Positions 23,467 to 36,908 of a stretch of 64,000 nt of DNA are shown here, one piece after another. Source of the stretch: Inonotus obliquus (Eukaryota > Basidiomycota > Agaricomycetes > Hymenochaetales > Hymenochaetaceae); NCBI GenBank assembly GCA_032164295.1, contig JAJHTX010000002.1, positions 3,410,001 through 3,474,000 on the forward strand, written 5' to 3'. The notes under the pieces were generated by a model. That model did not search any database. It was not told the DNA's origin and worked only from the letters and a program-made list of their open reading frames with translations. The stretch's first letter is position 1; each line of letters opens with the position of its first letter. A program made the position numbers and the translations under genes.

Positions 23467-26400
23467 CAACGACGCGATCGAGTCCATTAACGCTTCTCGC
23501 TATCGACGTACCAGTGTACTTTGATGAAGTGGGTGTAACAGACTAGGTTGGAACTCTATGCTATGAGAAGGGAAAGGAAACAAAGGCGGATAAATCTGGT
23601 GGTCAGCGGGGCATGTTCACCATGAGGAACGACACAGCTTTAGCTCAAAGCAAGTTCGGGGGCTCGATTCACGCCGAGTGTCTCAGTCAGCTAGTTCGTT
23701 ATCGTGGAATTCGACCATACAAAAGCATAGAAAGCAGAAATACAAGGCACAAGAGCGGGTCCAGATTTCAAATGAGACATTGATCTGAATCTTGAGTAAA
23801 GAGAAGAGAAGAAATCGTCAAGTTGGTTGGTGATGCTAGGTGATGAGCTCGTGAATAAGCAAGTCAGGTCGGACCACGTGCGAGATCGACATGCGAACCG
23901 GCAGTTTGGCGTATACTATTCTTTTATTTTCTGCAGCACATTAATCGTTCTTGGTGGTCAGCCTGCTCCTTCGTCAGCCCTTTGACGAGCAACCAGTTTC
24001 ACGTCCACCGTCTTAGCAAGGCCCATCGGTGGATAGTGTGATGCTCTTGTGCTTCTGCTCTTCCTAACAGTTCAGCACCAGCAGCCACAGTCCCTAATTC
24101 GTCAACGAGACTAGTTTTACGCGCGGCGGGGGCTGGCACTGCATTGATGGCCTTGTGGATTACTATATAGGAAAGACGCCCTGAGTCGGGGAACGAAACA
24201 CGAGGCCGCCGCCGGGCTGGGCGCTGAACTGCGGCGTGTCACGATTTGGTCACGATGCGCTAATGCAGTGTCACTATGTGCCTGCTCTGTAAACCCAAGT
24301 TGGTAACTTCTTTCTTGTTCAGTCGTGGCTCCGCCCGTGCTCACACGCAAACCACCGAAACCGGTTAATCTTAAAGGCGAATCCAGCCAGTTCAGAAAGA
24401 GAGGAGATGCATACGAGCAAGTATTTTGAGCGTGGCCTGGAGCTATTTTGGAGTACTGACTCAGTTGGTTTTGTGGCCGGGAATCTGACCTTCTGATTGT
24501 GCAATGCAATGGCTGGGATAGTTGGTGGCAACTTAAGCCATCAGGAAACAACGCTTCTTCGACCCACTCCAAGCATCCCCGCCGAGTTACAACTGCAATC
24601 AAGCATGGTAAAAATTGCGTCCTTCTCTTACCGTTCGAAATGCGACTACCCACTCTGCTGAACAGGCAAGAGCGTAATATATTCGAGGCCGCTGGATTCC
24701 GCGTGGAAGAATAGTGGAAGAATCTGGTCATGGTCATGGATAAAAGAAAATAACACTCCAGGAACGCGAAGGGTCGTCAGATATTCCTCGACTATCTAAA
24801 GGGAACGTTTCTCCGTCCAAGGGGATTAATAAGGAATCACGGGAGCTCCCATTTTTTCTGCTTCTGCTGGTTCAGACAGTTCGCCGGTTCATCAGAAATC
24901 GCGGATTGTGTATTCCTTTTTCGCCCGTCTCGGCGTTCGTCACTGGCAGTACCCAACCGCTTACCTTCTTGCGTGCCTAATCCAGTTTTTGAGGCTCTCG
25001 CAACTCAAGCTACTCAAGGTTCATACTACCGCCGATCCTAAGTTGTACAAGCTACTTAAGGCAAAATTTCGGAGAAGAAAATCTCTCGAGCCTGCATAGG
25101 ACCAGAAAGAAAGGCTTGTCCATGACGCCGGCTTCTATAGACAATCTTTCCCGCTTATACAAAAACGGACTCTTTGCATTCTCCAGCCTTGTTCTCTACT
25201 GCAGGACCAGTACGGGACAGTTTGGGCGAAGGTTAGTCTTTGATCGCTGTGCCTATGGCTTAAAAGCCTAACCCCGGGACGTCAGAGCTACTGTCAGTTC
25301 TTATTGTTTTCATTTACTTTTCAATCAAGGTTATTTAGCTCGAGCAAGGGACAGATGGCAAAGAACCTTCTTCGGACTCTCTTTGCCTATGCTGATACTA
25401 ATGGATCCGAATAAAGCTCGAAAGAGCGATATAGCTTTCGACTAATTGACAATATTTTATTGTCGAGCGCCGGCGGCGCGAACCACTGCCCACCGATCCG
25501 TAACAAGAGCGGATCAAACTAACGGACCCACAAAGGGATCCTTGCCTCTGTTCTTTCTATCGGAATTAGGCTTCGCGTCTGGATTCTGATCGTGAACACG
25601 GCTTGCAACGCTTACACGATCTCGGCACGTATTTTTCTGATTTTTTGTAGAGCCTGTTCGTATCTGCCATTAAAGGACCACAACCGGAGCAGTCGGGGAG
25701 CGGTTACTGTGATTCCGGGGTCACACCTAACATGGATTTCTGCCTGGAAACTAGCCAACTTATAAGGACGCATTCTGCCTGAGCTTGGCCACATTAACTT
25801 TCAGTTTGACGAAACGACTGTGGACGGGTTCGTCGGTCTTTGCTCTTTTTACCGGCTCGCTGATCCCTTGGACATGGCTTCGGATTCGTTTCCAGATACC
25901 TTCAGAGGATCGTCTTTTCTGTTTCTTCCTGCCCGTTCGTTTTACCCCTTCTCTGGAGCTTGGGAACTAGTGATCGGAACCATCTTTTGTGAAATTCCAC
26001 ACGCGCTTCTTATTGCGAAAGAAGAGCATAAGATGTCTCTTCATATGTCTTTTGACTTTCATTTAGTGGATTGTCCATATCACTTTTACAAGGAAAAGAA
26101 GAGCTAGAACTTTCATCTCCCTGATCACTTGCATCTATCACACGGATCGGGAAATTATTACGTTGTGCCGTTCATTAGAATGCAACACATCGAGTCCAAT
26201 CAATTCAAGAAGCTCTCACAAAAACGAACAACACGTTGTAAGGACACGTTTAGTTGGTTAATATACGCACGAGTCTCAGAGTCAATAGCAGCCGTTCCCT
26301 GTCTGGTATAGCCGCGGCTCTGAGAGTCTTCCCGGTTGGATGGTAGGTATCGAAGCTGGCTGCGAGTACACGTTAATTCCGTTGTATCCCAAAGGATTGA

Positions 26401-29400
26401 TATTCCCACTGAATCCCAGACGAAGCTCTTGCGCGCTCCGGACATATCCGACCACGTCAAGATTTTGCTTCTCACCAAGCGGCGGCCAAGAAATCTCGAG
26501 GCAGGTCCAAGGAGAGTGATCGTCGACGTAATACCTTTAGGATTATCGATGAGCGATGAACAATACTTTGGTGGTATTCGTAATTCAATGGCTTGCGAAA
26601 TAAATGACAATAAGGGGAATATAGTACATAATGAGTGACGTCTGACAGAGTGATAAGTGAAAAGGAGATCGCAAAATATTTCTTCAGCAACTTTGTAGAC
26701 TCGGAAAAGGTGAAAGGCACCCGCTGTCTAATAGTGCTCAACTCGTGTCCTGTGTGCCTGCCTCGATGTTTGAACAAATAGCCTTATACGCATATATTCT
26801 AGGTGTTAGATTAACGGACTTTACAGCAGGCTCAGCAGCACAACAGCACAGAATGGGCACGAGTAAATCAGGGGGTAAGGAACAAAGGAAGGAACACGTT
26901 CGTACAATCGCGAGCGGTTTTGAATTCAAGGTCATCTTCGCGCAGAGCTGGGTAACAGGCAGGAGGTAGTAAACCGGCTGCATTGCTTGAGATTTGATGA
27001 AGTGATGAATAACACCGCATTTATCCAAGTCTCCTTACTTCCCTCACCAACTTTCCTCATCTGTTCATATGGAATTTTTTGGGGGGCTTCGTTACACCTT
27101 ACCTTTTCACTTTGTTCCTCGCTTCCTTTCCTTCCTTTCTTCTGATCGGATAGGTGTAAAGCATTGAACGATGGTGGGTGTAGGTAAGTTGCAAAGTTAG
27201 CAGTGTAAAACAGTGAGAAAGATCTTCAAGAAAGAAACGAGAAGTAAGTTAGCAAGTCAATTTGTGGTAGAAGTAGTGCATACCCACAGATTCACACGCG
27301 GTGATACGCGCAATAGAAAAAAAAGTCTAAAAGAACTGAATTGAACCGTACTCCCTTTGTCCGAAAGTTTCACGTACAAACGTAGTACACACACGCCTTT
27401 TCTCCATCTGACTCGAACAATAGTGGCGTTCTTGACTTTATGCGGGAAAATCGGGGCAAATTCATGGCAATTCTCCCTTCTTCCAGCCTCTTCTTCCCTC
27501 ATTTCGTTATCTCTCTTCGACCAACCGACCCCCAAGTTTTATCCGATTTTTTTATTACCTTTTTAGCCTTTCGTAAAGGATCCGCGATTTTTCTGAAGGG
27601 AGGATCACTGACAATCGAAAGAGAAGAAAGAGAAGAAAAAAAATGAATAACAAGATGTTATCTCCCTCTCTCCCGGCCGGAATCCGAGAGGAACCATGTA
27701 TTGTATGACACACAAATGACAATACTTGGTCTTCCCACTCGCGCATATGCATCTCAACCCTTCCCACTCGTATACATTCAGTCGGTAAGATTCACAACAC
27801 AAAGAAACTCACATCCACATTCAGCATAGTGAATACCAATGATCCTCGCACCGATACACCGCTACACCACATTGACAAGTAAATACCGGTTGTGCAGTAA
27901 CAATATAAGGATCTAGATAGATAGATAGGTTTATAGATATCAACCCGCTACTCCCCGCCCCGCGCTTATCGCATTTGTTACTTTTCTTTCCCTCGCATCC
28001 TCTCCCTCAGGCTCGCGTATTCCTCCCGCACGCCGCACACATTACACATTGAAGAGAGAGAAACGAAAAAAAATCCGGTTTGAGAAATTTCACTTTTCTC
28101 TAATACATCCGTTGGCGAGGGAGGTCCGTCCGTTTGCCCGCCTGATACTCGATCGCTTGGATTTTTGGATTATACTGAGTTTACTTCTCGGGCGCCCGTT
28201 GGTTTCTAGCCAACAACGGACGTTCAACGCAAGGTCAGTACCCCGATCACAACTCAATATCTTATTTCGCCCATTTCGCCCTCAAGATGCGCCGCCTCCT
28301 GTGAAGTCGCCGTATTCTACTGCGTTACAGACCCACATGATGCCATTTGCATATACATATACATATCATATACTTATACGCATCACAACCACAGGCGCCG
28401 ACGTATAACGAGAATATCAAATTAAACTACATAGTACTTGGAGATGAAACCTCTAAGCCAAGTCTGAAACCGGAGTCAGAAGCCAGAAGGCGCAACGCTA
28501 TTTGACTCGTTGATCGAGTTTCTAATCCAACCCTAGACCTTTCCACCGAGGCCGAGTAAACGTAGCGTAGCCCAGTGAGCCACCGTTCAACTTCTCACTT
28601 CTCAAAAATCCCAATTATCCGTTAATCCCGTCTTCTGGCAGACGGCAGATAGAATCACTCGCAACTCGTAACCCGAATCCGAGAATCCGAAAAGAACAAC
28701 AGTAGTAAGAAACACAATGTCTTCTTCTCTGAAGGGTAAATAAAAGTAGAGAGAAACTTCGTGTTGGCTTCGTATTGGCTTGGCTTTAGGAGAAGAATAC
28801 CCGACCCGACGACGGGCAAAACTCTTCTTCATGAGATCACCCGATAAATTCGAACAAAACGAACCCTGTTCGGGTATATAGGACATGAGAACAAATCAAA
28901 GTGAGATTTTATCTCCCCGAAGCATTACGAAGTCCACCAAACATTTCGTAGACATGGGAGACAGGAGGGACGGGAGCGCAGCAACAACAACAGTAATTAT
29001 CCCATGCTCACGCTTCTCCAGGTTCCACAGATCATTTAGAGTCCCAGATTCCAGAAACCCAGAAGAACCATAGGAGCATCGTTTCACGTTCCACAGCCGC
29101 TGAAATGGCCACATAGATAAGAATATCGAGTGAGTAAACACAGATATCCCCAATTTCCCATGGCGTTGATCGGACTACCGAAGCCGAATTCCTCACAAAA
29201 AAAAGAGAAAGAACCCACACACACGCACCAGATTCAACTTACCAGATTCAAGTACTCGATTTATCCGCCTTATAAGCCATACAAGCCCTATGTGCATCTG
29301 CCTATTTTTTGTAGCCGGAGCCCTCGCTTCAGACGGACCTTCTATCCTGTTTGCAAAATCGGCAACAACAAAGGGAAATACAAAATAACGAACTTTGGTC

Positions 29401-30045
29401 CACGTAAGAGCCATACGACCACGCGACTTCCCCGCGCCGCTTTTCAAGCGGAGATTATCCTCAGATACTAAGGAATATTAAACGAGTTTAGCCAACGGAC
29501 TTTGCAACAAAGTTCATAATCAATAGATCGTATATAACCCACCTGAAGGAAGGAGGAACGGAGATTCCAGCTATATCGATCGGCATAACCCGTAAATGTC
29601 CCGCTCGTAGTTTCTGAATCAGATGCGTGAGCAAGGTGAAGCAATGGACTTATATCTTCTAGATAGAATCGCATAAACCCGCCCGGAAGAAAGCGAGTTC
29701 GCTATTCTGATCTGATACAGAACATGCACGGAAAAGATCGCTTTGTACAACAAGAAATCCCATTCCCCTCCGGTTGATTCCAGAAATTAAAGACAGACAT
29801 AAAGAGCTACAGTGTAAAGTCGATAGGAAAAAAAAAACAAGCTAGGCGTACAGTAGATCAATACGAATCATAGCAAAGCAAATAAGGAACATAGGAACGC
29901 TGTTAAACATTAATGTGAACCTTGTCACGTTCGTACCAATGGAAGCTGGGTAATTTCCGAACCGTCGTTTCGGCGGGGAGAAATCGTAGACATGACAAGG
30001 TCGTAAATTTCATCCGTAAGGCACATCGAAAGGGGAGGTTCCAAA
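23467..30045. other. 6.6-kb convergent gap without recognisable genes
   Basis: Lies between the 3' ends of VPS23 (plus) and the HEH/MAN1 gene (minus). The longest open frame is 206 codons (24117-24737, minus) and shows no family motif. Others at 26200-26638 overlap on both strands. From about 27.0 to 28.4 kb the plus strand is rich in pyrimidine blocks and A/G tracts, like basidiomycete promoter or UTR sequence. No credible coding exon follows. I saw no transposon proteins and no convincing tRNA. Confidence 0.6.
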
Positions 30046-32740
30046 TTAGTCACGAGCAGGTGATTGGAAAGGTAAAGACACCCTTTTCTTGGAGGGTGAA
30101 GCCAGACCAGTGTTCCCGACCCAGGTCCAGACACGCCCTTCTTCGCCACCACGTAATTCTTCCCAGGTCGTGCGGACATTCGTATTTCCTTCGATAATAC
30201 GTTCCACAGGTTCCCACAATCGACAGCGTACTTGGGGGTGGTGCTCATCCTGAAGAATGTGATCGCGGAGCTGGACAGACGAAAGATACGGATGTGGCGC
30301 AGTCACCGGATCCGTGTGATGGCGCATCTCCTGCTCGCGGAGCTCTTCAAGCACAACTTGAACTAGTTCTACTACACGTTGTTTGTCTTCACGACGTGCT
30401 GCGAACTTTGCTCGCCCGTACAGGCCAAGCAGGAACAGCCCAATCGCACCTAAGAGGATCTTAATGATGAATATTTTAAAGTCGCGGAAGATATCGTACC
30501 GAAAACCTTCCTCCGCCATTCAGCCCACGAGTGCCTTGCAGCTACAAGGGCTTTGCAGCTCCATGTCATTTCAGCATGGTCGGACGCAATATACTTCTTT
30601 CCACTATGGTGACTTTGTCAGTAGAGCAGTATAGTGAGCCATAGAGCTACGCACCTAGAGTCCGTTCCCTCAATTATACGACCATACTTCTTTAATTGGC
30701 CAATTGCTTCTTGGAACATCGCATCAAACTCAACGTGCAATCTGCGATCCTAAAAACACAAGCAATTCAACAAGTGCGAATGCACTCTGGAAGCAGATTC
30801 TCACCTCCCGAGTATGCTCTTTCTGATATAAAGAACTCTTGAGATCCTCGTATTCGTAGCCCCACTTCCTCGCGTCACCTCCGTCTATAGGTTTCTCGAT
30901 ATCTATACCCGCGCAGTTTCTGTCTCCCCTCGTCTGAGCGAGAGTAGAATCAATCGACTTTCCCAGCCTCCCTATGTGCTGCTTTCGTAACTCATCGTCG
31001 ACGCAACGAGGAGGGAAAGCAATTGGACCGAGACCAGGAAGCCCATTCGCAATCTCGGACAAATACGGGATATGCGCCAGTGGATGAGGGCTCAGGATGT
31101 ATCCATCGTCGCAGCGGACGGAAAAGCGTGTGCAAGAAGCATGCGCAGGGCATGGAGTACACGTCTGAGGGTGAGGAAGTGGAACCAATGGAAGTGGGGG
31201 ACACAAATCTAGTTTGCCATCTTCTGAGTGTTCCGCATAGCAGGATTGGATCGCCTCTTGCTTTCTTTGAATGTCCGAGACAACTTCATTAAATTGTGAA
31301 CCTGTGTCGCAAAACCCAATGGGAGCCGATTCCGATTTGTAACGCGCGGAAAGTGTTGAAATGGCAAGAACGAAGAGGCAAGCCAGAACCTTTTGCCAGA
31401 GCGGGACAGGTAGGCTCGGCGTCGGACGTTTGTGGATAAGCTGTCCCCCTTGAGCAATTCGCTGGGAAACTGCAAGCGTCTGGGGATCCTCAAGTTCATA
31501 GTTATCTTCCACCTCATTACCTTCGTCTCCATCTTGTACGTCATCAGGCAGAAAGTTCTGCGGCTGTTCCTCATCTTCTTCCTCATCGTAGTCATCTTCA
31601 ACAACTATCGCAGCACTAACATCTGCAAGCCCAGAATCATCATCATAGTAATCATCCAGAGGCTCTTTCTATAAGTAAATGAGTAAGATACCAAACAAGA
31701 TACGCTTCCAATCTCACCTTGACAATAGACAGGCGCGAACGTGGCGGCTTCGCTTCGAAAGAGGGAAGTTCTGGAGAGAAATTAAAGTGTGGCGGGGTAA
31801 ACGAAGTCTTTGGTGGAGACAACGGGAACTCAGGCGGAGCAGAGAAAGAGGATCGCCTCCGCAAACCAGATTTCCTAGGGGCCTTCTTCACTGGCGAGCG
31901 TGTCGGAGAAGATGACTCAGCTCCAGACTGGAAGACATTGAAGTCTTCCCAGCCACTTTCTTCTGTACCTGGACCAAACTGATAATCCATTCGATATGAG
32001 AACTCAAGCAAGGAAAGAACATAGAAACACCTTACCCTCTGAGAGATACGACGAGATGGGCCGGCCGTCTCGGACTAGGATGGGAGTTAGAAGTTATCAC
32101 ACGGTTGACGGGAAGTAACAAAGAAGTCTACTCACATCTCTTTTCTTTGCTACTTTCTTAGGTGGTTCTTCTACTTTAATTTGAGGTTCTTCCTCTTCGC
32201 TGTCCTCAGAGATCACTTCTACGGGCTTGACCACTGTCTTTCTCGATCGGCCAAGCCTCGGTTCTGCAGATGCATGCCGGCGCTTCACCTGGATCTCCGT
32301 TAAAATTAGGGGCAGCGAAGCTGACTCAAATGCTTACGGGTTCATTATGAGGAGGTTCCGCAGAAGGGTTACGACTTTGGCGACGCGATGAGCGACGAAT
32401 GGGTGGCTATAGGGACGATGGCTAAGCGTACCATTAACTTTCTTGCAAGGAAGCCACGTACCTTCTGAACAGGACTTCCAGTTAAACCATTGACAATTCC
32501 TTCCTCACTAGCAAGGGTATCCTGTCTCTTCTGTCTCTCTTCCAACAACGCCGCACTATTCTTCTTTATCTTCTCATTGAAGAGTTTCACAAGTTCCGCC
32601 TTCTTTCGTTGTGAAGAAGAGTACTCAATCTGGTGGTAGGCGAGTAAACCAGTGAGAAGTGGAACGGTCAACTTTGTTGGATCGAAATCCGGATGTAGGT
32701 ATTCGCCCTCCTCGATGATCTGGCTTGTCGTTGGGGGCAT
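30046..32740 (-). CDS. Inner nuclear membrane HEH/LEM-type protein (Src1/Heh1/MAN1 family)
   Basis: A double-pass inner-nuclear-membrane protein that tethers chromatin and monitors nuclear pore assembly with ESCRT. The ATG at 32740 starts MPPTTSQIIEEGEYLHPDFD. The HeH (LEM-like) helices follow at residues about 15-55 (LTVPLLTGLLAYHQIEYSSS, then KKAELVKLFNEKIKKN). A basic, Ser-rich linker contains KKAPRKSGLRRRSS, a likely NLS, and then an acidic run. TM1 is KVLACLFVLAISTLSA (about 31370). The lumenal part is Cys-rich, with CTPCPAHASCTRFSVRCDDG. TM2 is IKILLGAIGLFLLGLYG (about 30450). The MAN1/Src1 C-terminal winged-helix segment ends DHILQDEH...RVWTWVG...SPARD with the stop at 30046-30048. Several short introns are present. 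Whether it is the Heh1 or Heh2 type cannot be settled here. Confidence 0.9.
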
Positions 32741-34175
32741 CACGAACGACTTTAGCCAAGAAAATGGGGTGTTGGAATGTAGGTGGCACTTGGTAGGGTG
32801 TGTAGATGATGATCGACAAAGTCGTGAGGAGTGACGAGTGACTAACACGCGTTGTGGCGGGAGTTAAATTATAAGTCAACAACAACACACATTATTGACC
32901 TGGTTGTGTTTCCCACGATACACGTAACACTTATGTCACGTGCTTTGTGATGTGCCGCGTCGATCATGCAGTAATTCCATTGGCATCCGACTACATCGTG
33001 TAAAGACGATGATTGCACAAAAGCAAATTACTGTTGTCATATGGCTTCACTATCCGTGTGCCGCTACTCTTAAACTCTCTGCTTACCTTCCTCACTTTGC
33101 CGTCTTACTTACTAGAAGTGAGTAAGTACGATGCACTACGCAACGTACCTCGCAACAATCCAATCCATCCTCGCCATCCTCGCCGTCTTACCCGTTCTCA
33201 CCTTCTTCAAGTTCTCCACCGTCCCTCTTTCCGTGCTGTAGATCACATCAGCTCTTGTCTGGAAACTATCTGACAAGCTGCGGGAATCCCAGAAGAATTC
33301 GTACCCCTCGTTGCGGTTATTTATGACCAAGTTGTCGTCATGACGTTTCTTAGCCTAAAAGAAAGAACACGCTTCTTTCTCGTGAAGAAGCTCAGAATTG
33401 ACCCGAGGTGCTCCTCTCGTGTCTTTCTGATAACAATACGTTTGGTGTTGCTCCGGGTGCAATTTTTTTTCATACGAATTCATAGATTTGTGTGAATGAT
33501 ACAAGGCTACCACCTTAGGAACGCATCTGCATCCGACAAGATGGATAGGTCTCAATCCTGTTGCGACTTGCGAGTCTGATTGCAAGTGACGTCGGCACGT
33601 AAACAAATATTCAAGCGGCGGCTTGTTCCAAATCCATGTATCGACTGTAGTGCTTGTCGCAAGGCACGAATAGGTAGTTGGAAACCACCGCGGGCTCTTG
33701 AATCCATCACTTGAACTCACCAATATATCCCACAGACATTGAAGCATCGCCACAATCCATCACTCCCCTCACGTACAAATGCAAGAAAAAAAATTGGTTT
33801 GGGTGATCACTAGCCGAACAACATTGCTACGAAAACAAAATAAATCAACTAAAAAAAGCGCACGCGTATCGACTAGCGGAGGGGTAAAGGAAGAGTCCAC
33901 GAAAAAAATGACAAACTACACGGTATATTTGGGGTGGCCTCTCACCCACGAAACTATAAAAGTCATCAGGACATCAACGCTCTCTTGCGACTAGCAAACG
34001 TAACGAAAGTCAACAAGAATAAGACGTTGTGAGCAAGAATTAAATGAAAACGAAGGTAACTTTGAAAAGCAAGTCCTTTCTGAGGCACTTTACAGTAAGA
34101 AGCGAAGGTAAGTTTGTCCGTCCTCTAAGAAAGCAGTCCATGAAAAATGCCCTTATCTACATGAACGAAAGCTGT
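32741..34175. other. Intergenic region, HEH upstream / cupredoxin downstream
   Basis: A 1.4-kb gap upstream of the HEH gene and downstream of the cupredoxin gene, both on the minus strand. It holds a 35-codon hydrophobic frame at 33133-33240 and a 132-codon frame (33355-33753, minus), neither with a recognisable motif. AT-rich flank at 33780-34100 probably includes the cupredoxin 3' UTR. Confidence 0.55.
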
Positions 34176-35792
34176 TTATAGTGCGAAAAGGGCAGCACCG
34201 AGAGCGATGAAGCTAGCAAGGCTGAAGGAAACAGTGAGCCCACGCGCTCCACTGACGACTGGGCCTGATGAGGCAGCAGGGGATTCTGAGCTGTCAGCAC
34301 CAGAAGCTGATGGGTCGGCACTTGTTGAGCCAGAGTCGGTCGCAGAGAGGGCAGTGTTAAGGTCCTGAGGAACCTTGAATGGAGCATCACCAGTTGCACC
34401 GAGGTCGACTGAACCGTCCTCAGCGAAAACGTCAGGGTTGGCAGCGAGGAAAGTACGGGTGTACATGATGTTCTCCGCAGCAGTTTGGTGAGCCCAATCA
34501 GGGAGACTGCCGACTTGGATCTGGTTACCCCATGATGCAGCCTTCTCGTTACCCTGGGTGGCGTTCTGAGTGTATGCGTCCCAAGCAGCGACTTGCGAGT
34601 TCTGAAATAGATAAATGTCAGATAAATAATCAAAGAACAGCGCTGTTTATTATACGTACGTTAGCGACAAGACCAGGCCACATGGCAGCAGCGCTTGTGT
34701 CGTCGGAGACAGCAGCGCTCGGTGGGTTGATGATGCTGAACATACCCTGCTGGCAGTGAGTGCCAACGCTGCAGTAGATGTAAGTCGAGTCTGTGGTGTT
34801 GACGACCTGGGTGAAGACGAAGCTCTTGTTCTGTACACCAGAAGTGAATGGTTGGTCCAGAGTCTTGTTGCAAAGCTGGAGTTGCGAGCTCTTCGAGACA
34901 GTGTGCATGTTCGCGTTCCAGATGAACTTGATGGTGTCACCAACGGAAGCGTTAGTCGCGAAGGGAACGTAACGAAGGACACCCTGGGAAGGTGCGACGA
35001 TGACGGTGTGAGTTGCGCCAGTGCCCTTTGATCCCTCACCCTCAACAGTGGCGCTTGGAGGAGTGTAGGTAGCCGGAGGAGCACCGAAGGAGGCAACGCA
35101 TTCTACATTCGAGTTCGTCAGAAACCGTCCAAGCAAAAGTTTGATAATGCTTAGAAAAATTACTCACGCTGAACACAGTCGTTGTAACCGTTGTTCTCCC
35201 AGCTTACGCTACCCGAACCGTACGTTGCAGTAGCGGTGTCATATACAACGCTTGACGTCTCGTATGCGACGCTCGTCTCGTAGACAGCACTTGCTGTCTC
35301 AAGAGCCGCGGTTGTCTCGTAGACGGGGGGTTCATATACAGCGCTGGTCTCGTAGACAGGAGGTTCGTAAACAGCGCTGGTCTCGTAGACAGCGCTTGTC
35401 TCGTACACATTGCTCTCGTAGACAGCGCTTGACTCAACTACGGCGGCAGTCGTCTCATACACAGCAGCAGTGTCGTACGCATTAGTTGTGTACGCAGGTG
35501 CGTACTCAACTGAGGTGGTTTCGCCAGCAGCAGCTGCTTTTGATTGCGCCTCCTCAGCACTTTGTCTAAGACGAACGTAACACAGAAATAGTCAGCTCAA
35601 TCTGTTCCTATGCGAACGAGTGAATAATACATACGAGAGAAGTTCCGCGGTATTAGTAATAGGAATACCATCAGGCGCTGAAACAGCAACTTCCTGACCA
35701 ATAGCGCTGTCCCCTCGCTTAACGCCAGGCGCAGCAAGGGCAAGTTGGGCCGCAAGGACGGCAGTACCGAAAGAAATCGCAAAGTTAACCAT
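34176..35792 (-). CDS. Secreted GPI-type cupredoxin with tandem-repeat stalk
   Basis: A predicted extracellular, wall- or membrane-bound blue-copper-fold protein. The ATG at 35792 starts a signal peptide (MVNFAISFGTAVLAAQLALA) followed by a Kex2-like KR. After an intron comes a stalk of imperfect VYET/VYEPP repeats (about 35217-35460). The cupredoxin domain starts VASFGAPPATYTPP and reads HTVIVAPSQGVLRYVPF. Type 1 copper ligands can be seen: His in NANMHTV, then Cys, His and Met in IYCSVGTHCQQGMF. The C-terminal half is Ser/Ala-rich and ends in a hydrophobic tail, LTVSFSLASFIALGAALFAL, preceded by small residues, typical of GPI attachment. At least four exons. No multicopper-oxidase domains are present, so it is not a laccase. 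Its biological role is unknown. Confidence 0.9.
35217..35460 (-). repeat. Tandem coding repeat in the cupredoxin stalk
   Basis: About a dozen imperfect 18-36-bp units encode VYETSA, VYEPPVYETSA, VYETTAALE and similar. Adjacent units share near-identical DNA (the motif TCGTAGACAGCGCT recurs on the plus strand), which points to recent unit duplication. Repeat number is likely to vary between strains. Confidence 0.9.
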
Positions 35793-36908
35793 CTTGCTCA
35801 AAATTTAATGTCCGAACAAAAAAGTTTCGTTAGGTAAGAAAATCGAAAGTAGACCGTCGAGGTGTGGTTGTCGGTGGACGAGCAAATACACGGGTGCGTT
35901 AGATAGCTGAATGAATGAGTCCTCGCAGAGGCTTTGGAAGTGCGGGTCAGTTATTCGGCCTGTCTGTCAAAGAGCAAGTGATCTACGAGTGGTCGTCGTC
36001 GTCGTGAGTATATGCAGAATAGCATTGATACTTGATAGAACACATACCCCGAAAGAATGAATGGGTTGGCAGGTCGAGAACCAAGCTCGACTCCAAAAAA
36101 TGCCAAATAAAAGAAAAGCGAAGAAAACGAACGAAGGGGAGGAGGACTCGAGAGGGGGGGATTGAAGAAAAGAAAGAAGGAGAGGGAAGAAACTGACGGA
36201 CTTTAAGGTCCCAACAGAGGGGGGATTCAGAGTCTGGGAATGGATACGATGGGCCATGGCAACCACCAAAGAGATCAGCGTTCGCAAGATTTCTCATTTC
36301 ATCCACCTCTCGGAAATCATGGACCAATCATTCCACTAGCCGTAACCAATGCCCGCCCTCTGTCGCCAACTCTGATACCTGATTCACCACCTGTCCATGA
36401 TGCCCATCGCATCTACAGCCCACCACACAGCACTACCCATGTTTCTCCTTGACAGCGCACCGCCTGCTCTCTCTTACTATCCCACCCGGCTACTGTTTAA
36501 CATTTTTTCTCTCCTACCGCCCTTACCGCCCTAACGATTACCTAAGTCTCTTGGACGTTCTTGATGCACTTTCGAGTCGGTCATGCCGGTCACGCTTGGC
36601 TCAGTGGCAACCGAATTTACTGAACCCGTACTCTTGCCACGCCATTTGTAGTATAAATTTTTCGTGGGAAGCTCAAGCCCAATCGACATCCCCCTTCCAA
36701 CCAATCTAAATCACTTTGTATCCAGCGTAATAGTATCGTAGTACTTATCATTTCTACTTATGTCCTCACTGTTTAAAATAATACTCAGAGTACAGTGTCT
36801 TCAACAAACGGCAGTCCGAGTTGTCCATAAAAAACGCAACTAATCAAACACCCGTGAGAAATACTAATAGAAATAGAATTAAATAAATCAGCTGTGTCTC
36901 GGTTTCCA
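35793..36908. promoter_or_regulatory. Cupredoxin upstream region
   Basis: 1.1 kb upstream of the minus-strand cupredoxin gene and downstream of the Mso1-like gene. Read on the minus strand, it has a strong CT-rich tract at about 36120-36190, a feature common in front of highly expressed fungal genes. No coding frame with a motif was seen. Confidence 0.5.

Noticed and set aside
24117..24737. 206-codon minus-strand open frame in the second gap
   Set aside because: The longest frame there, but it has no family motif, no regular helical pattern and no flanking exons. Overlapping frames on the other strand suggest chance.
26200..26638. Overlapping 136- and 100-codon frames on opposite strands
   Set aside because: Neither shows a motif; only one could be coding and nothing favours either.
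28049..28408. 119-codon plus-strand frame after a pyrimidine-rich block
   Set aside because: Promoter-like context was tempting, but the product is low in coding character and contains no known motif.
33133..33240. 35-codon hydrophobic frame that could encode a tiny membrane protein
   Set aside because: A single membrane-like stretch that stops early. No splice signal extends it convincingly, and no small-protein family was recognised.
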